This document shows, one piece after another, positions 8,759-18,321 of a stretch of DNA of 64,000 nucleotides. The position numbers and the translations under genes were made by a program. The stretch is taken from assembly GCA_031366005.1 (NCBI GenBank), contig JANLZB010000006.1:87937-151936 (forward strand), read 5' to 3'. Each line of letters begins with the position of its first letter. Within the stretch, counting starts at the first letter, position 1. Under the pieces are notes generated by a model, which searched no databases, was not told the origin of the DNA, and was given only the letters and a program-made list of their open reading frames with translations. This DNA comes from JANLUX01 sp031366005. Lineage in GTDB: Bacteria > Bacteroidota > Bacteroidia > AKYH767-A > OLB10.

Positions 8759-9259
8759 TTATCCTTTCATTTTTAAAAGAATCAAGCCAATAATAACCGC
8801 AACTAATAATACAGCAAGCAAACGATTGAAAAATTTTTGTCCGCCAAGATTTTTCTTCAACTCCCCGTGAGTTAAAATATTATTGAGTATGATCTCCAAC
8901 CGGTGAAAAGCTGTTTCATTTTTTACTAAGTAATCATAAGCTCCGTACTTAATAGTGTTAGCAGCTATTTCTGCTTTTTCTTCAGCACTTAAAAATATTA
9001 CTGTTACATCTTCATACAATTCTTTCAGCTTTAGTAAAATCTGCAAGCCGTTTAATGCAAGTGGTTCACTTGAGTCGAGGTGATAGTCAAGTATAATTAC
9101 ATCAGGTCGTTCAAAGATTCCTTTCAGCGCTTCCTCACCTGTATAAAACACAGAAACTACTGCACCTTTAAATTTATCATTGATAAAATCTTTTATCATC
9201 TCTGCCATGGAAGGTGAATCGTCAATGATGGTTACTTTAAAACTTTTGTTTGCGTACAT
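8759..9259 (-). CDS. Single-domain response-regulator receiver with a C-terminal membrane anchor
   Basis: Residues 5-130 are a CheY-like receiver: acidic pair D13-D14, phospho-acceptor D58 in VIILDYH, S91 at the Thr/Ser switch position and K113 in DYLVKNE. There is no DNA-binding or enzymatic output domain. Instead residues about 144-163 form one hydrophobic helix followed by KMKG. The protein therefore seems to be a receiver tethered to the inner membrane from its C-terminal end. No histidine kinase is adjacent; the neighbours are msrA and a polyprenyl synthase on the same strand. It could act as a phosphate sink or as a membrane-recruited signalling partner; that is inference. Confidence 0.85.
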   Translation of the reverse strand: MYANKSFKVTIIDDSPSMAEMIKDFINDKFKGAVVSVFYTGEEALKGIFERPDVIILDYHLDSSEPLALNGLQILLKLKELYEDVTVIFLSAEEKAEIAANTIKYGAYDYLVKNETAFHRLEIILNNILTHGELKKNLGGQKFFNRLLAVLLVAVIIGLILLKMKG

Positions 9260-9304
9260 GTGATGGTGTGGTTAACCTTTGTAAAAATAAGTAATCAAAA
9301 CTTA

Positions 9305-10282
9305 TCAGGCTTCGCGAACCATTAATTGGCCTGCGAATTTTTCGAGCAACGATTTTTTATCAGCCGGTACATCTACAGCATTCAGATGGCTGACAGCATT
9401 GTTGTAATGGCTTTCCATTTCCTGCTCGGCATATTTGCGGATGTCTAAAGCATCAAAAAGATTTTTTATAGCTTTAATTTTTTGCTGTTCCTGACCGGTA
9501 CCTGTTGTATTGATCCATTGATTTAAAATGGAACGTTGCTGTGTATTGGCTACCTCCTGTGCCTTTAAAAGCAAAAAAGTTTTTTTATTGGAAATGATAT
9601 CACCACCTGTTTGTTTGCCAAACTTTTCTTCATCACCATAAACATCCAGTAAATCATCACGCAATTGAAATGCAACGCCTATATTTTTTCCGAAGTCATA
9701 TAAATGTTTTGCCTGAATATCACTTGCACCCGCAGTAACAGCTCCTATTTGCAAACAACAACCAAGTAATACTGCAGTTTTAAGTTCAATCATTTGAAGA
9801 TATTGTTTGATGGAAATATTTTTATCTTTTTCAAAGCTCATGTCCATTTGCTGTCCTTCACAAACTTCTGCAGCAGTGCGCATAAAAATATTCATCACCT
9901 GTCTTATATTTTTGTCTTCAACCTCCATCATCAACTCACAGGCTTTAACAAACATTGCATCACCACTTAATATTGCAATGCTGTTATTCCATTTATGATG
10001 AACAGTTTGTTTTGATCTTCGTAACGGAGCATTGTCCATAATGTCATCATGCAACAAAGTAAAATTGTGAAACACTTCGATTCCCAGCGCTGCAGGCAAG
10101 GCATGTTTAATTGATCCATCAAACATTTCACAACCCATTAAAACCAACGCAGGCCGCATGCGTTTGCCACCCACTGCAAGCATATAACGAATGGGCTCAT
10201 ACAAATCTTTTGGCTGAGCAGGAAAATGAATCTGCTGCAACTCTCTTTCTATTAATTGTTGCAGCGATTTTATATTGTGCAT
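9305..10282 (-). CDS. Polyprenyl (isoprenyl) diphosphate synthase
   Basis: Condenses isopentenyl diphosphate with allylic diphosphates. The family motifs are complete: GGKRMRP at 38-44, first aspartate-rich motif DDIMD at 79-83, and second DDLLD at 209-213 followed by DVYGDE and the GGDIISNKKTFL block. The residues before the first DDxxD (FHNFTLLH) include aromatics, as seen in short-chain (C15/C20) enzymes, so a farnesyl or geranylgeranyl diphosphate synthase is likely, but product length cannot be settled by eye. The neighbouring epimerase starts a few bases away on the same strand, so the two may be co-transcribed. Confidence 0.92.
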   Translation of the reverse strand: MHNIKSLQQLIERELQQIHFPAQPKDLYEPIRYMLAVGGKRMRPALVLMGCEMFDGSIKHALPAALGIEVFHNFTLLHDDIMDNAPLRRSKQTVHHKWNNSIAILSGDAMFVKACELMMEVEDKNIRQVMNIFMRTAAEVCEGQQMDMSFEKDKNISIKQYLQMIELKTAVLLGCCLQIGAVTAGASDIQAKHLYDFGKNIGVAFQLRDDLLDVYGDEEKFGKQTGGDIISNKKTFLLLKAQEVANTQQRSILNQWINTTGTGQEQQKIKAIKNLFDALDIRKYAEQEMESHYNNAVSHLNAVDVPADKKSLLEKFAGQLMVREA

Positions 10283-10286
10283 TTAA

Positions 10287-11228
10287 TTATGGAGTGATAA
10301 AATTTTTAGCAGCAATCAATCGCTGAATGCCTTCTTCCAATGTAGTCATTTTGCGTCCCAATAAATCGCGCATAGTTGTAATGTCAGGACATCTCCTGGT
10401 CATGTCTCCTTCTTTTAAAGCGGGTAAAAAAACAATCTTACTGTTAGAGTTCGTGATTGAAATAATTCGTTTTGCAAGTTCCAGCACCGTAATTTCTGTA
10501 TCGCTTCCAATGTTTGCAACATCATTCACAACTTTGTTTTTATAAAATGCATTTACACATGCATCCACATTATAATCAATATAACAAAAAGTGCGTGTCT
10601 GGCTGCCATCACCATAAATAGTTATATCCTGGTTGCTGAGTGCAGCTTTTAAAAACTTCGTCATTACAAAGTCAGTGCTTTGCTTCGGACCATAAGTATT
10701 GAAGAAACGAAAGATGGTAAAGTCAAGGTTGAATTCTTGTTTGTAAGCACGCAGGTAAGCCTCTCCCACATTTTTTACAATTGCATAAGGCAATCGTGAG
10801 TTAAGCGGAGTAGTGTGTTCGTTTTGCGGAAATTCCACAGGTTCACCGTAAACTTCTGATGATGATGAAAAGTAAACACGTTTAACTCCCGTGTTTTTAC
10901 TGAGGTTAAGAATATTGCGGATACCATTGAGATCATTCAGCACCATCACCGGATTTGCAAGTGTACGTTTAACTCCAACCATAGCTGCATAATGAAAAAC
11001 ATAATCAAAAGAAAATGCATAAAATATACTTGATATATCAAGCACGTCATTTGCATCCGCTTTTATAAAGCGAAAATTTCCATGTGGAGATACAGGAAGT
11101 TTTTTTTCGTTCCCTGTTAAGAGATTATCAGCAACAACAATATAATTGGAAGGGTTGTCAGCTAATTTCTGAGCGAGTGAGCTTGCGACAAACCCTGCTC
11201 CGCCAGTTACAAGAATTTTTGTTTGCAT
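10287..11228 (-). CDS. NAD-dependent sugar-nucleotide epimerase/dehydratase
   Basis: An extended short-chain dehydrogenase acting on nucleotide sugars. The N-terminal Rossmann loop reads GGAGFVAS at 9-16, the catalytic Ser region is YFSSSSEVYGEP, and YAIVK at 148-152 supplies the YxxxK pair. The C-terminal part keeps the substrate-binding blocks (RFFNTYGPKQ, VYGDGSQTRTFCYIDY). The similarity suits UDP-glucose 4-epimerase or UDP-glucuronate decarboxylase-like enzymes; the exact substrate is not decided. It sits between rmlA and the polyprenyl synthase on the minus strand, 25 bp from rmlA, so the pair probably supplies activated sugars to the polysaccharide cluster downstream. Confidence 0.9.
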   Translation of the reverse strand: MQTKILVTGGAGFVASSLAQKLADNPSNYIVVADNLLTGNEKKLPVSPHGNFRFIKADANDVLDISSIFYAFSFDYVFHYAAMVGVKRTLANPVMVLNDLNGIRNILNLSKNTGVKRVYFSSSSEVYGEPVEFPQNEHTTPLNSRLPYAIVKNVGEAYLRAYKQEFNLDFTIFRFFNTYGPKQSTDFVMTKFLKAALSNQDITIYGDGSQTRTFCYIDYNVDACVNAFYKNKVVNDVANIGSDTEITVLELAKRIISITNSNSKIVFLPALKEGDMTRRCPDITTMRDLLGRKMTTLEEGIQRLIAAKNFITP

Positions 11229-11253
11229 GTTATAAATAATTGTTTTGTTGTGT

Positions 11254-12114
11254 TCAGTTTACCAAATTTACCAGGTACTTTCCATATCCGCTTTTAATCA
11301 ATGGTTCTGCAATCTTTAGTAATTGTTGTTTGGATATGTAACCCATACGGTAAGCAATTTCTTCAATGCAACCAATCTTCAATCCCTGACGGTCTTCAAT
11401 CACTTGCACAAACTGCGATGCCTGCATCAGCGAAGCATGTGTTCCTGTATCTAACCATGCGGTGCCTTTGTCAAGTATCCCCACTTTTAATTTACCCTTT
11501 TGCAAATAATGTTTATTGACATCTGTAATTTCATATTCACCACGAGGAGATGGTTTTAATTCTTTGGCAATTTTTATTACTTCATTATCGTAAAAATATA
11601 AACCCGGAACAGCATAATTCGATTTGGGTTTTACTGGTTTTTCTTCAATACTGATTGCATTATTGGCAGCATCAAATTCAACTACACCATACCGTTCGGG
11701 ATCAGAAACGTGATAGGCAAAAACCACACCACCGTCAGGATTGTTATTCTGAACAAGTATTTGTTGTAATCCTGTTCCATAAAAAATGTTGTCGCCTAGA
11801 ATCAACGCAACTTTATCTTTTCCAATAAATTTTTCTCCTATAACAAATGCCTGTGCAAGTCCGTTGGGGACAGCTTGTTCTTCGTAAATAAAGTTGCAAC
11901 CTAATGATGAGCCATCACCCAACAATTTTTTAAAATGCGGTAAATCGGATGGAGTGGAAATAATCAATATCTCTTTTATTCCCGCCATCATAAGTATTGA
12001 TAACGGATAATAAATCATGGGCTTGTCATAAACAGGCATTAACTGTTTGCTCATTGCAAGAGTCAGAGGGTGTAATCGTGTACCTGAACCTCCAGCGAGA
12101 ATTATTCCTTTCAT
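11254..12114 (-). CDS. rmlA: Glucose-1-phosphate thymidylyltransferase
   Basis: Makes dTDP-glucose from dTTP and glucose-1-phosphate, the first step to dTDP-rhamnose and many deoxy or amino sugars. The nucleotide-binding signature LAGGSGTRLHPLT is at the N-terminus, followed by SKQLMPVYDKPMIYYPLS; LGDNIFYG, EEKPVKPKSNYAVPGLYFYDN and GTAWLDTGTH are the usual active-site segments. At 286 aa it has full family length. RmlB, RmlC and RmlD are not in this window, so the end sugar is unknown. It is probably transcribed with the epimerase that follows 25 bp later. Confidence 0.96.
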   Translation of the reverse strand: MKGIILAGGSGTRLHPLTLAMSKQLMPVYDKPMIYYPLSILMMAGIKEILIISTPSDLPHFKKLLGDGSSLGCNFIYEEQAVPNGLAQAFVIGEKFIGKDKVALILGDNIFYGTGLQQILVQNNNPDGGVVFAYHVSDPERYGVVEFDAANNAISIEEKPVKPKSNYAVPGLYFYDNEVIKIAKELKPSPRGEYEITDVNKHYLQKGKLKVGILDKGTAWLDTGTHASLMQASQFVQVIEDRQGLKIGCIEEIAYRMGYISKQQLLKIAEPLIKSGYGKYLVNLVN

Positions 12115-12247
12115 CAGTATAAAGTTCTTAGTAATAAGTATGAAATAGCGGCAGGAGACAGCAGCAGGATGCAGTTTTTTTCCTCCGTAAAATAAACAGT
12201 TTGCAACATGAGAATAAATTTTGTTTTCTTATAAAACAATTCTTCGG

Positions 12248-12622
12248 TCATTTTTTTGGAAGAAATTTTTCAGGATTATCAGCCATACTTCCCAGCATTC
12301 GCCCGACTTCCTCGTACTTTACAAGAAGTTGCTGATGTGTATTATCATCAATGTATTTACAATCTTTTGAAATATCCAGCCAGATTTGAGTTTCAGTACA
12401 TTCTCCATCTGAATCGGTCATTTTGCTTGAGAAATGTTTCGGGTATTTTCTCTTCCTGTAACCCTCGCCAATATTCACACACACTGACCGTGAAGATCTT
12501 TTGGTTTGATCAGTTAATGAATAAATTTCTTCTTTTGGAAATGATTTAGTTGTTTCAAAAATTTCCATTGAGAACTTATATGCAAGCTGATAAACTTTTA
12601 AATCCCGAAATCCTCTTTCCAT
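12248..12622 (-). CDS. Four-helix-bundle (S23/IVS-like) protein
   Basis: A 124-aa helical protein of the 23S rRNA intervening-sequence/four-helix-bundle family (TIGR02436-like). Typical features are FRDLKVYQLAYKFSMEIF at the N-terminus, SLTDQTKRSSRSVCVNIGEG in helix 2 and a C-terminal EEVGRMLGSM helix. The molecular role of the family is not settled; it is also the fold of the diversity-generating retroelement accessory protein Avd, but no reverse transcriptase is present. It is a stand-alone gene between rmlA and the exporter. The flanking DNA has low-complexity segments with shared pieces (GGAGACAG near 12156 and its complement near 12704), consistent with a cassette. Confidence 0.9.
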   Translation of the reverse strand: MERGFRDLKVYQLAYKFSMEIFETTKSFPKEEIYSLTDQTKRSSRSVCVNIGEGYRKRKYPKHFSSKMTDSDGECTETQIWLDISKDCKYIDDNTHQQLLVKYEEVGRMLGSMADNPEKFLPKK

Positions 12623-12721
12623 AAAGTATTGATTATGTCTTTCAAAACTTAATACATATTACATTTTATTATTGCTTATTGCTTACTGCCGCTGCCACCT
12701 GTCTCCTTCTTACTACCTCTT

Positions 12722-15112
12722 TCATGAATCTTTCCTTATTTCAAGTTCATCCAAATCAATATCATCATCTTCAGTATGCATTTGAAATAATGGTTCCTGC
12801 AGAAATGCCTTTGTAGTGAGTTTTCTTTCAAGACTTACTAAGAAAGCGGGAAGCAACACAAGGTTTGAACACATTGCCATTAGCAAAGTAAAGCTGATCA
12901 ATTTTCCGAGTGAAGCCGTTCCTCCAAAGCTGGATGCACTGAAAATAAAAAATCCAAAAAATAAAATGATTGAAGTATAAATCATGCTTACTCCTGTCTC
13001 ACGTATAGTAAGCGTAACTGCTTTGCTGATACTCATTACAGGATGTGAACGCATTTCCTGGCGGTACTTTGTAAGAAAATAAATTGTCTGATCTGATGCA
13101 ATGCCAAATGCAATACTGAAAATTAATATAGTGGACGGCTTTAACGGAATATGAAAAAATCCCATTAATCCTGCTGTCATTATTAAAGGAATCAAGCTGG
13201 GCAGAATAGAAATTAAAATCATCCGCAACGACATGAAAAGCAAAATCATGATGATGGTAATCAGAAAAATTGCCAGTGCGATGCTCTCCATTAAATTCTT
13301 AAAAAGATAATTGCTTCCTTTCAAAAAGATGAGGCTGTTGCCGGTGATATCAACTTTATAATCTTTCGGTGGAAAGATAGAATCAGTTCGTGGCTTTAAT
13401 TCTTTCAATAATTTATCCATTTTAACAGAACCGATGTCAGCCATCTGAACACTCACACGTGTCATCCGTTTGGTGCTGTCAATAAAACTTTTAAATAATT
13501 GCTCTTTGCCTTTTGTATCCCCTACAAAACCGGAAAGCTCTGCCAACTGCACGCTTCCGGGCAACACAAAAAATTTGGGATTACCATCATTGTAAGCCTG
13601 GTAAGTAAATTTAATTGCATCCACAATGGCAATTGGTTTTGAAAAGACTTCGTATTGATTCAATAATTTTTCAAGCCGATTCACTTTTTGCAATGTCTGC
13701 ACTCTTAATGCACCACCTTCTTTTTTGGTATCAATTGAAAATTCAAGTGGCAACACTCCCTTAAAGTTGTGTTCAAAAAAACGCATGTCAAGATAGATAG
13801 GATCTTTCTTAGGCAAATCATCAACAACATAACCAACAGTAGTAAGTTTAGTCATACCATAAAATGAAACTAAAACAATGATGATAACTGCACCATAAAC
13901 TGTTCTGGTATGAAGATGCACCCAACGATCAACACGAGATAACATTTTATTTAATCGTTTTCCTTCCAGATGCCTGGTGTGTTTTAGTTTGGGAACACTC
14001 AGATAACTAAACACTATGGGAATCATAAAAAGCGAAATGAGATAAGTCGTCAACACATTGGCAGCAGCCACTAAACCAAACTCCATCAGCAACCTGCTGT
14101 GTGTAAAGTAAAACACAAAAAATCCGATTGCAGTTGTAACGTTTGCAAGAAAAGTGGTGAACCCCATTCGCTGAATCATTCGCGCCAAAGCCTTTGCCTG
14201 GCTTCCATGGCGTGTGTATTCCGTTTGGTATTTATTCAGCATCAAAATGCTGTTAGGTACTCCGATCACAATAATAAGCGGTGGTATCAGTCCGCTTAAA
14301 ATGGTGATCTTGTATCCTAATAAAGCGATGGTTCCCAATGACCATACCACACCAACAAGCACCACCAGCAAAGAAAAAATTACTACCTGGAAGGATCTGA
14401 AAAACGCGAATAAAATAATTGCTGTAACTAAAAAAGCAAGCAGCATAAAGAGTTTCATTTCATCAGAAACTTTTTTAGTGAGTGATGTGCGGATATATGG
14501 CATACCGCTCATATGCACATCAAGCTGATTTTTTTCGCCAAATGCCAACACTTTTTCTTTTACATAATTGATGATGTCAATCCGGCTTTTGGTGTTAAGC
14601 TTATTTTTATCGAACGTAACTGCCATCACAGTAGCGCCTGTTTCAGGATTGTAAATAAATCCTTTATAAAAAGGCAGGTTATTAATTGTAGCATGCATGC
14701 TATCCACTTGCTCTTGCGAAGTGAATTTTTCTTTCATCAACGGCTTCAGCTCAAATTTTCGCGTCTCGTCATTCTTAACAACATTATATAAACGGGCAAC
14801 TGAAACGATTGCTTCTATACCATCAATTTTTTTAATGTCTTCACCTAATTGCCACCAGTCATTTATTTTTTGAAGCTGATAAAAATTTTTGTCTTCTATG
14901 CCGATCACCATCACACTGCCATCTTCGCCAAAAGTTTTCTTGAATCTTTCGTAAGCTTTAAAGTCGGGATCGTCAGCAGGCAGAATTTTTGCGAAATCGT
15001 AACTAAGCTGGATATCAAAGGCTTTGTAACCCATAAAAACCGTTATGGCACCAATAACGATGAGCAACAAAATACGATTACGAAGAATAAAACGTGCGAG
15101 CCAGCTAAACAT
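12722..15112 (-). CDS. MMPL/RND-superfamily exporter
   Basis: A 796-aa membrane protein with the two-fold RND layout: one N-terminal membrane helix (about 13-30), a large periplasmic loop, a bundle of helices from about residue 219 to 370, a second helix near 405-420, a second periplasmic loop and a C-terminal helix bundle (about 625-770). The GPxxxx-type segment and ASDQTIYFLTKYRQE in the second half match predicted exporters of the MMPL/hydrophobe family. No periplasmic adaptor or outer-membrane factor gene is adjacent, as is usual for this lipid-exporter-like subgroup. Substrate unknown; lipids or hopanoid-like molecules are typical for relatives. It is divergent from the radical SAM gene. 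Confidence 0.88.
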   Translation of the reverse strand: MFSWLARFILRNRILLLIVIGAITVFMGYKAFDIQLSYDFAKILPADDPDFKAYERFKKTFGEDGSVMVIGIEDKNFYQLQKINDWWQLGEDIKKIDGIEAIVSVARLYNVVKNDETRKFELKPLMKEKFTSQEQVDSMHATINNLPFYKGFIYNPETGATVMAVTFDKNKLNTKSRIDIINYVKEKVLAFGEKNQLDVHMSGMPYIRTSLTKKVSDEMKLFMLLAFLVTAIILFAFFRSFQVVIFSLLVVLVGVVWSLGTIALLGYKITILSGLIPPLIIVIGVPNSILMLNKYQTEYTRHGSQAKALARMIQRMGFTTFLANVTTAIGFFVFYFTHSRLLMEFGLVAAANVLTTYLISLFMIPIVFSYLSVPKLKHTRHLEGKRLNKMLSRVDRWVHLHTRTVYGAVIIIVLVSFYGMTKLTTVGYVVDDLPKKDPIYLDMRFFEHNFKGVLPLEFSIDTKKEGGALRVQTLQKVNRLEKLLNQYEVFSKPIAIVDAIKFTYQAYNDGNPKFFVLPGSVQLAELSGFVGDTKGKEQLFKSFIDSTKRMTRVSVQMADIGSVKMDKLLKELKPRTDSIFPPKDYKVDITGNSLIFLKGSNYLFKNLMESIALAIFLITIIMILLFMSLRMILISILPSLIPLIMTAGLMGFFHIPLKPSTILIFSIAFGIASDQTIYFLTKYRQEMRSHPVMSISKAVTLTIRETGVSMIYTSIILFFGFFIFSASSFGGTASLGKLISFTLLMAMCSNLVLLPAFLVSLERKLTTKAFLQEPLFQMHTEDDDIDLDELEIRKDS

Positions 15113-15202
15113 AATATAACAGCGGATAAAAGTAGCTAAAATAGAATTGGAGGTTCACTCACACCGTTTATCATAGCTACCTTAGCACCGGATTAAAGGA
15201 TT

Positions 15203-16231
15203 GTGATAAACAGAAATTTAAAAGATGGCATTCGCTTTTTGTCGAAGGCAACACCGCAGCGCATTTTTAATACGATGCAGGTGCTCAGCAGCTATTATTT
15301 ATCACGATGGACCGGAAAACCTTTTCATTGGGGATTGCCGGTTGCACTTTCGTTTGAACCAACTACGAGTTGTAATTTACGTTGCCCTGAATGTCCGAGT
15401 GGATTGCGTTCTTTTACAAGACCGACAGGAATGCTTGAAGAAGATTTTTTTCATAAAGTGATTGATGAAGTAGCTGAAAAATTATGGTATTTGATTTTTT
15501 ATTTCCAGGGTGAACCATACTTACATCCGCAATTTTTAGAGTTAGTGAAATATGCTTCTTTAAAAGGACTTTACACTGCAACTTCCACCAATGCGCATTA
15601 TCTTAATGATGCAAACGCACGTAAAACGGTTGAATCAGGTTTGGATCGCCTGATTATTTCCATAGATGGCACCACTCAGGAAACTTATTCCAGCTATCGC
15701 ATTGGTGGTCAACTGGAAAAAGTATTGCAAGGTGCACGCAACATTATTAAATGGAAACGTGAATTAAAAAGCAATACCCCGCATGTCATATTTCAGTTTT
15801 TAGTAGTGCGCCCAAATGAACACCAGGTAGAAGAAATTAAAATTTTAGCTGAAGAGATTGGTGTGGATGCAGTAGGTTTTAAAACTGCCCAGGTGTATGA
15901 TTATGCTGACGGCAATGATCTGATTCCGTTGAACGAAAAATATTCGCGTTACGCAAAGCAAAGTGATGATACTTATAAAATAAAAAACAATATGCTGAAT
16001 CATTGCTGGAAACTCTGGCACTCATGCGTGGTGACATGGGATGGAAATGTGGTGCCTTGTTGTTTTGATAAAGATGCATGGCATAGCATGGGTTCATTGC
16101 AACAACAAACTTTTACCAGCCTGTGGAATAATGATGCGTATAAAAATTTTCGTGCGCAGGTTTTAAGATCACGCAGCGAAATTGAGATGTGTATGAATTG
16201 CACGGAAGGAACTAAAGTTTGGGCAGATTGA
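15203..16231 (+). CDS. Radical SAM/SPASM domain protein
   Basis: The 342-aa product starts at a GTG. The radical SAM cluster motif CNLRCPEC (C57, C61, C64) binds the S-adenosylmethionine-cleaving 4Fe-4S cluster. The C-terminal SPASM-type region (about 270-340) has HCWKLWHSCVVTWDGNVVPCC and a late CMNC pair, giving ligands for auxiliary clusters. Such enzymes modify peptides or small molecules, and some members act in sugar or lipid chemistry; no precursor peptide is visible next to it, so the substrate is unknown. The arrangement is divergent from the MMPL exporter and 95 bp upstream of the DUF885 lipoprotein. Confidence 0.92.
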   Translation: MINRNLKDGIRFLSKATPQRIFNTMQVLSSYYLSRWTGKPFHWGLPVALSFEPTTSCNLRCPECPSGLRSFTRPTGMLEEDFFHKVIDEVAEKLWYLIFYFQGEPYLHPQFLELVKYASLKGLYTATSTNAHYLNDANARKTVESGLDRLIISIDGTTQETYSSYRIGGQLEKVLQGARNIIKWKRELKSNTPHVIFQFLVVRPNEHQVEEIKILAEEIGVDAVGFKTAQVYDYADGNDLIPLNEKYSRYAKQSDDTYKIKNNMLNHCWKLWHSCVVTWDGNVVPCCFDKDAWHSMGSLQQQTFTSLWNNDAYKNFRAQVLRSRSEIEMCMNCTEGTKVWAD

Positions 16232-16326
16232 TTTTCTGACTTTCATCGGTAATAAAACATCGTTCAGCGAAATAGTTAGAGCCGTCATTAAGTAATGAGT
16301 ATTTTCGGCTGCATAACAAACTATTT

Positions 16327-18132
16327 ATGCAAACAATCTTAAAGCTTAGTACTGCATTATTGATATGCGTTTTACTTGCGTTTTGTCAATCATCAAAAAA
16401 TAAAAACAGTTTATCAGAAACTGATCAAAAGAAATTTACCAACTTTCTTCAACATTATTTTGATGAACGAATGAAATTTTTTCCATTGGAAGCAACAGCT
16501 AATGGAGTGAATCTTTACAATGATATTTTGCCGGTTGATATCAGTGATTCATACCGTGAAAAAATAAAATCGTTTTATCAATCATTTCTTGATTCGTTAA
16601 ACACATTTGACCGCAACGCACTTTCTCCGAACGACCAGGTTAGCTATGATATTTTAAAATGGGATTTACCAATCGGTATTGAAAGTTTTGATTTTCCGGA
16701 TCACCTGATGCCCATCAATCAGTTCTCATGTTTGACCCTCTCATTCGGTCAGCTTGGTTCCGGTGAGTCTAACCAACCATTTAAAACCGTTAAGGATTAT
16801 GATAATTTTCTTGGTCGTGTAAATGGTTTCTATCAATGGTGCGACACCGCAATTGTTAATATGAAAAAAGGTATTGCTGAAGGACTCGTTAATCCTAAAG
16901 TTTTAATGGAACGTGTACTTCCACAGATGCAATCAATGATGGAGAGTGATGTTAAAAAAAGTGTTTTTTATATGCCAATAAAAAATATTCCTGATTCATT
17001 TTCTATTGAAGATAAAAAACGGCTTGATACATTATATACTAAAGCAATTGTTTCACAGATTATTCCTTCTTACAAGAAACTTTATTTGTTTATTAAAGAT
17101 GAATACATTCCTCATTGCAGAACAACGCATGGCATAAGTGCATTGCCGGGAGGAATAGAGCGTTATAAATTCCTTGCTAAATTGTGGACTACCACTACGC
17201 TAAGCACTGATTCTATTTTTAATCTTGGTATGAGTGAAGTAACACGATTAAGAAATGAAATGGAAAAAATAAAAACCGAAAGTAGTTACAAGGGTGATCT
17301 CAAATCATTTTTCAGATACATGAATACCGATAAAAAGTTTTTTCCTTTTTCAACACCACAGGCAGTGCTTGATTCTTTTAACAATATTCATGAACACATG
17401 AAACCACAGTTGAGCAAATTGTTTGATAAAGTTCCGCGCTCACGCTTTGAAATACGCGAAACAGAAAAATTTCGTGAAGCAAGTGCAAGTGCTGAATATA
17501 TGCCCGGAACGGCAGATGGTTCGCGTCCCGGAATTTTTTATACTCCAGTTCCTGATGCAAAAAAGTTCAACACATTTGCAATGGAAGATTTGTTTTTGCA
17601 CGAAGCTATTCCTGGTCATCATTTTCAAAATATGCTTACCGCAGAAAATGATTCTCTCCCGATGTTCAGACGTTTTATCTGGTATGGTGCTTATGGAGAA
17701 GGATGGGCTTTATATACAGAATCATTGGGTAAAGAACTTGGTTTGTACTCTGATCCTTATCAATATATTGCAGCTTTAAGTGAAGAGATGCATCGTGCTA
17801 TAAGATTAGTAGTAGATGTTGGTATTCACACAAAAGGCTGGACACGCGAACAGGCTATTCAATTCTCACTTGAAAACGAAGGTGAAAGTGTGGAAGCGAT
17901 TACTTCTGAAATCGAACGTTACATGGCAATACCGGGACAAGCATTAGGATATAAAATTGGGCAATTAAAAATTCAGGAATTACGTAAGAAAGCTGAAGAA
18001 GAACTGGGTGCTGGCTTCGATATTAGTAAAGTTCACAATGAGATATTAAAAGATGGTTGCCTTCCGCTGTCGGTATTAGAAGAGAAAATGGATAAATGGA
18101 TTGAAATACAGAAGAAGGAAAAGAAGAGTTAA
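16327..18132 (+). CDS. DUF885 family lipoprotein (putative metallopeptidase-like)
   Basis: A 601-aa protein with a lipoprotein signal (hydrophobic segment ending LLAFC at about residue 20). The DUF885 hallmark HEAIPGHH is at 425-432, and a GEGWALYTESL block with E458 follows; together these resemble the HExxH...E arrangement of zinc peptidases. The middle has the expected DYDNFLGRV and YMPGTADGSRPGIF segments. The protein is predicted to sit in the periplasm or outer membrane. Enzyme activity for the family is inferred from the metal motif, not seen here. The next gene lies about 190 bp downstream. Confidence 0.93.
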   Translation: MQTILKLSTALLICVLLAFCQSSKNKNSLSETDQKKFTNFLQHYFDERMKFFPLEATANGVNLYNDILPVDISDSYREKIKSFYQSFLDSLNTFDRNALSPNDQVSYDILKWDLPIGIESFDFPDHLMPINQFSCLTLSFGQLGSGESNQPFKTVKDYDNFLGRVNGFYQWCDTAIVNMKKGIAEGLVNPKVLMERVLPQMQSMMESDVKKSVFYMPIKNIPDSFSIEDKKRLDTLYTKAIVSQIIPSYKKLYLFIKDEYIPHCRTTHGISALPGGIERYKFLAKLWTTTTLSTDSIFNLGMSEVTRLRNEMEKIKTESSYKGDLKSFFRYMNTDKKFFPFSTPQAVLDSFNNIHEHMKPQLSKLFDKVPRSRFEIRETEKFREASASAEYMPGTADGSRPGIFYTPVPDAKKFNTFAMEDLFLHEAIPGHHFQNMLTAENDSLPMFRRFIWYGAYGEGWALYTESLGKELGLYSDPYQYIAALSEEMHRAIRLVVDVGIHTKGWTREQAIQFSLENEGESVEAITSEIERYMAIPGQALGYKIGQLKIQELRKKAEEELGAGFDISKVHNEILKDGCLPLSVLEEKMDKWIEIQKKEKKS

Positions 18133-18321
18133 GAGCTTGTGTAAATATTAGTTAAAAGAAAGAATAAGTAATGCAGGAAATTAAAAGAGTAAATCATATA
18201 GTTAAAAGCGAATGTTATAATTATCTTTAATGCAATAAGGAAATAGCAGCATATCTTAACCTCGGCTTTTAAATTATGAAACCGTGATGTGCAGTCACTT
18301 CTTTACTTTTGCCCGCGTAAC

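Noticed and set aside
12248..12622. Diversity-generating retroelement because of the Avd-like four-helix-bundle fold
   Set aside because: No reverse transcriptase, template repeat or variable repeat is nearby; the sequence fits the general S23/IVS family.
15225..15461. Alternative reading frame overlapping the radical SAM gene start
   Set aside because: It lies out of frame inside the coding region with the SAM cluster motif and has no similarity to known proteins.
18133..18321. Promoter for the Wzm/Wzt operon
   Set aside because: The region is AT-rich but I could not find a TAnnTTTG box with a properly spaced TTG, so no site is called.
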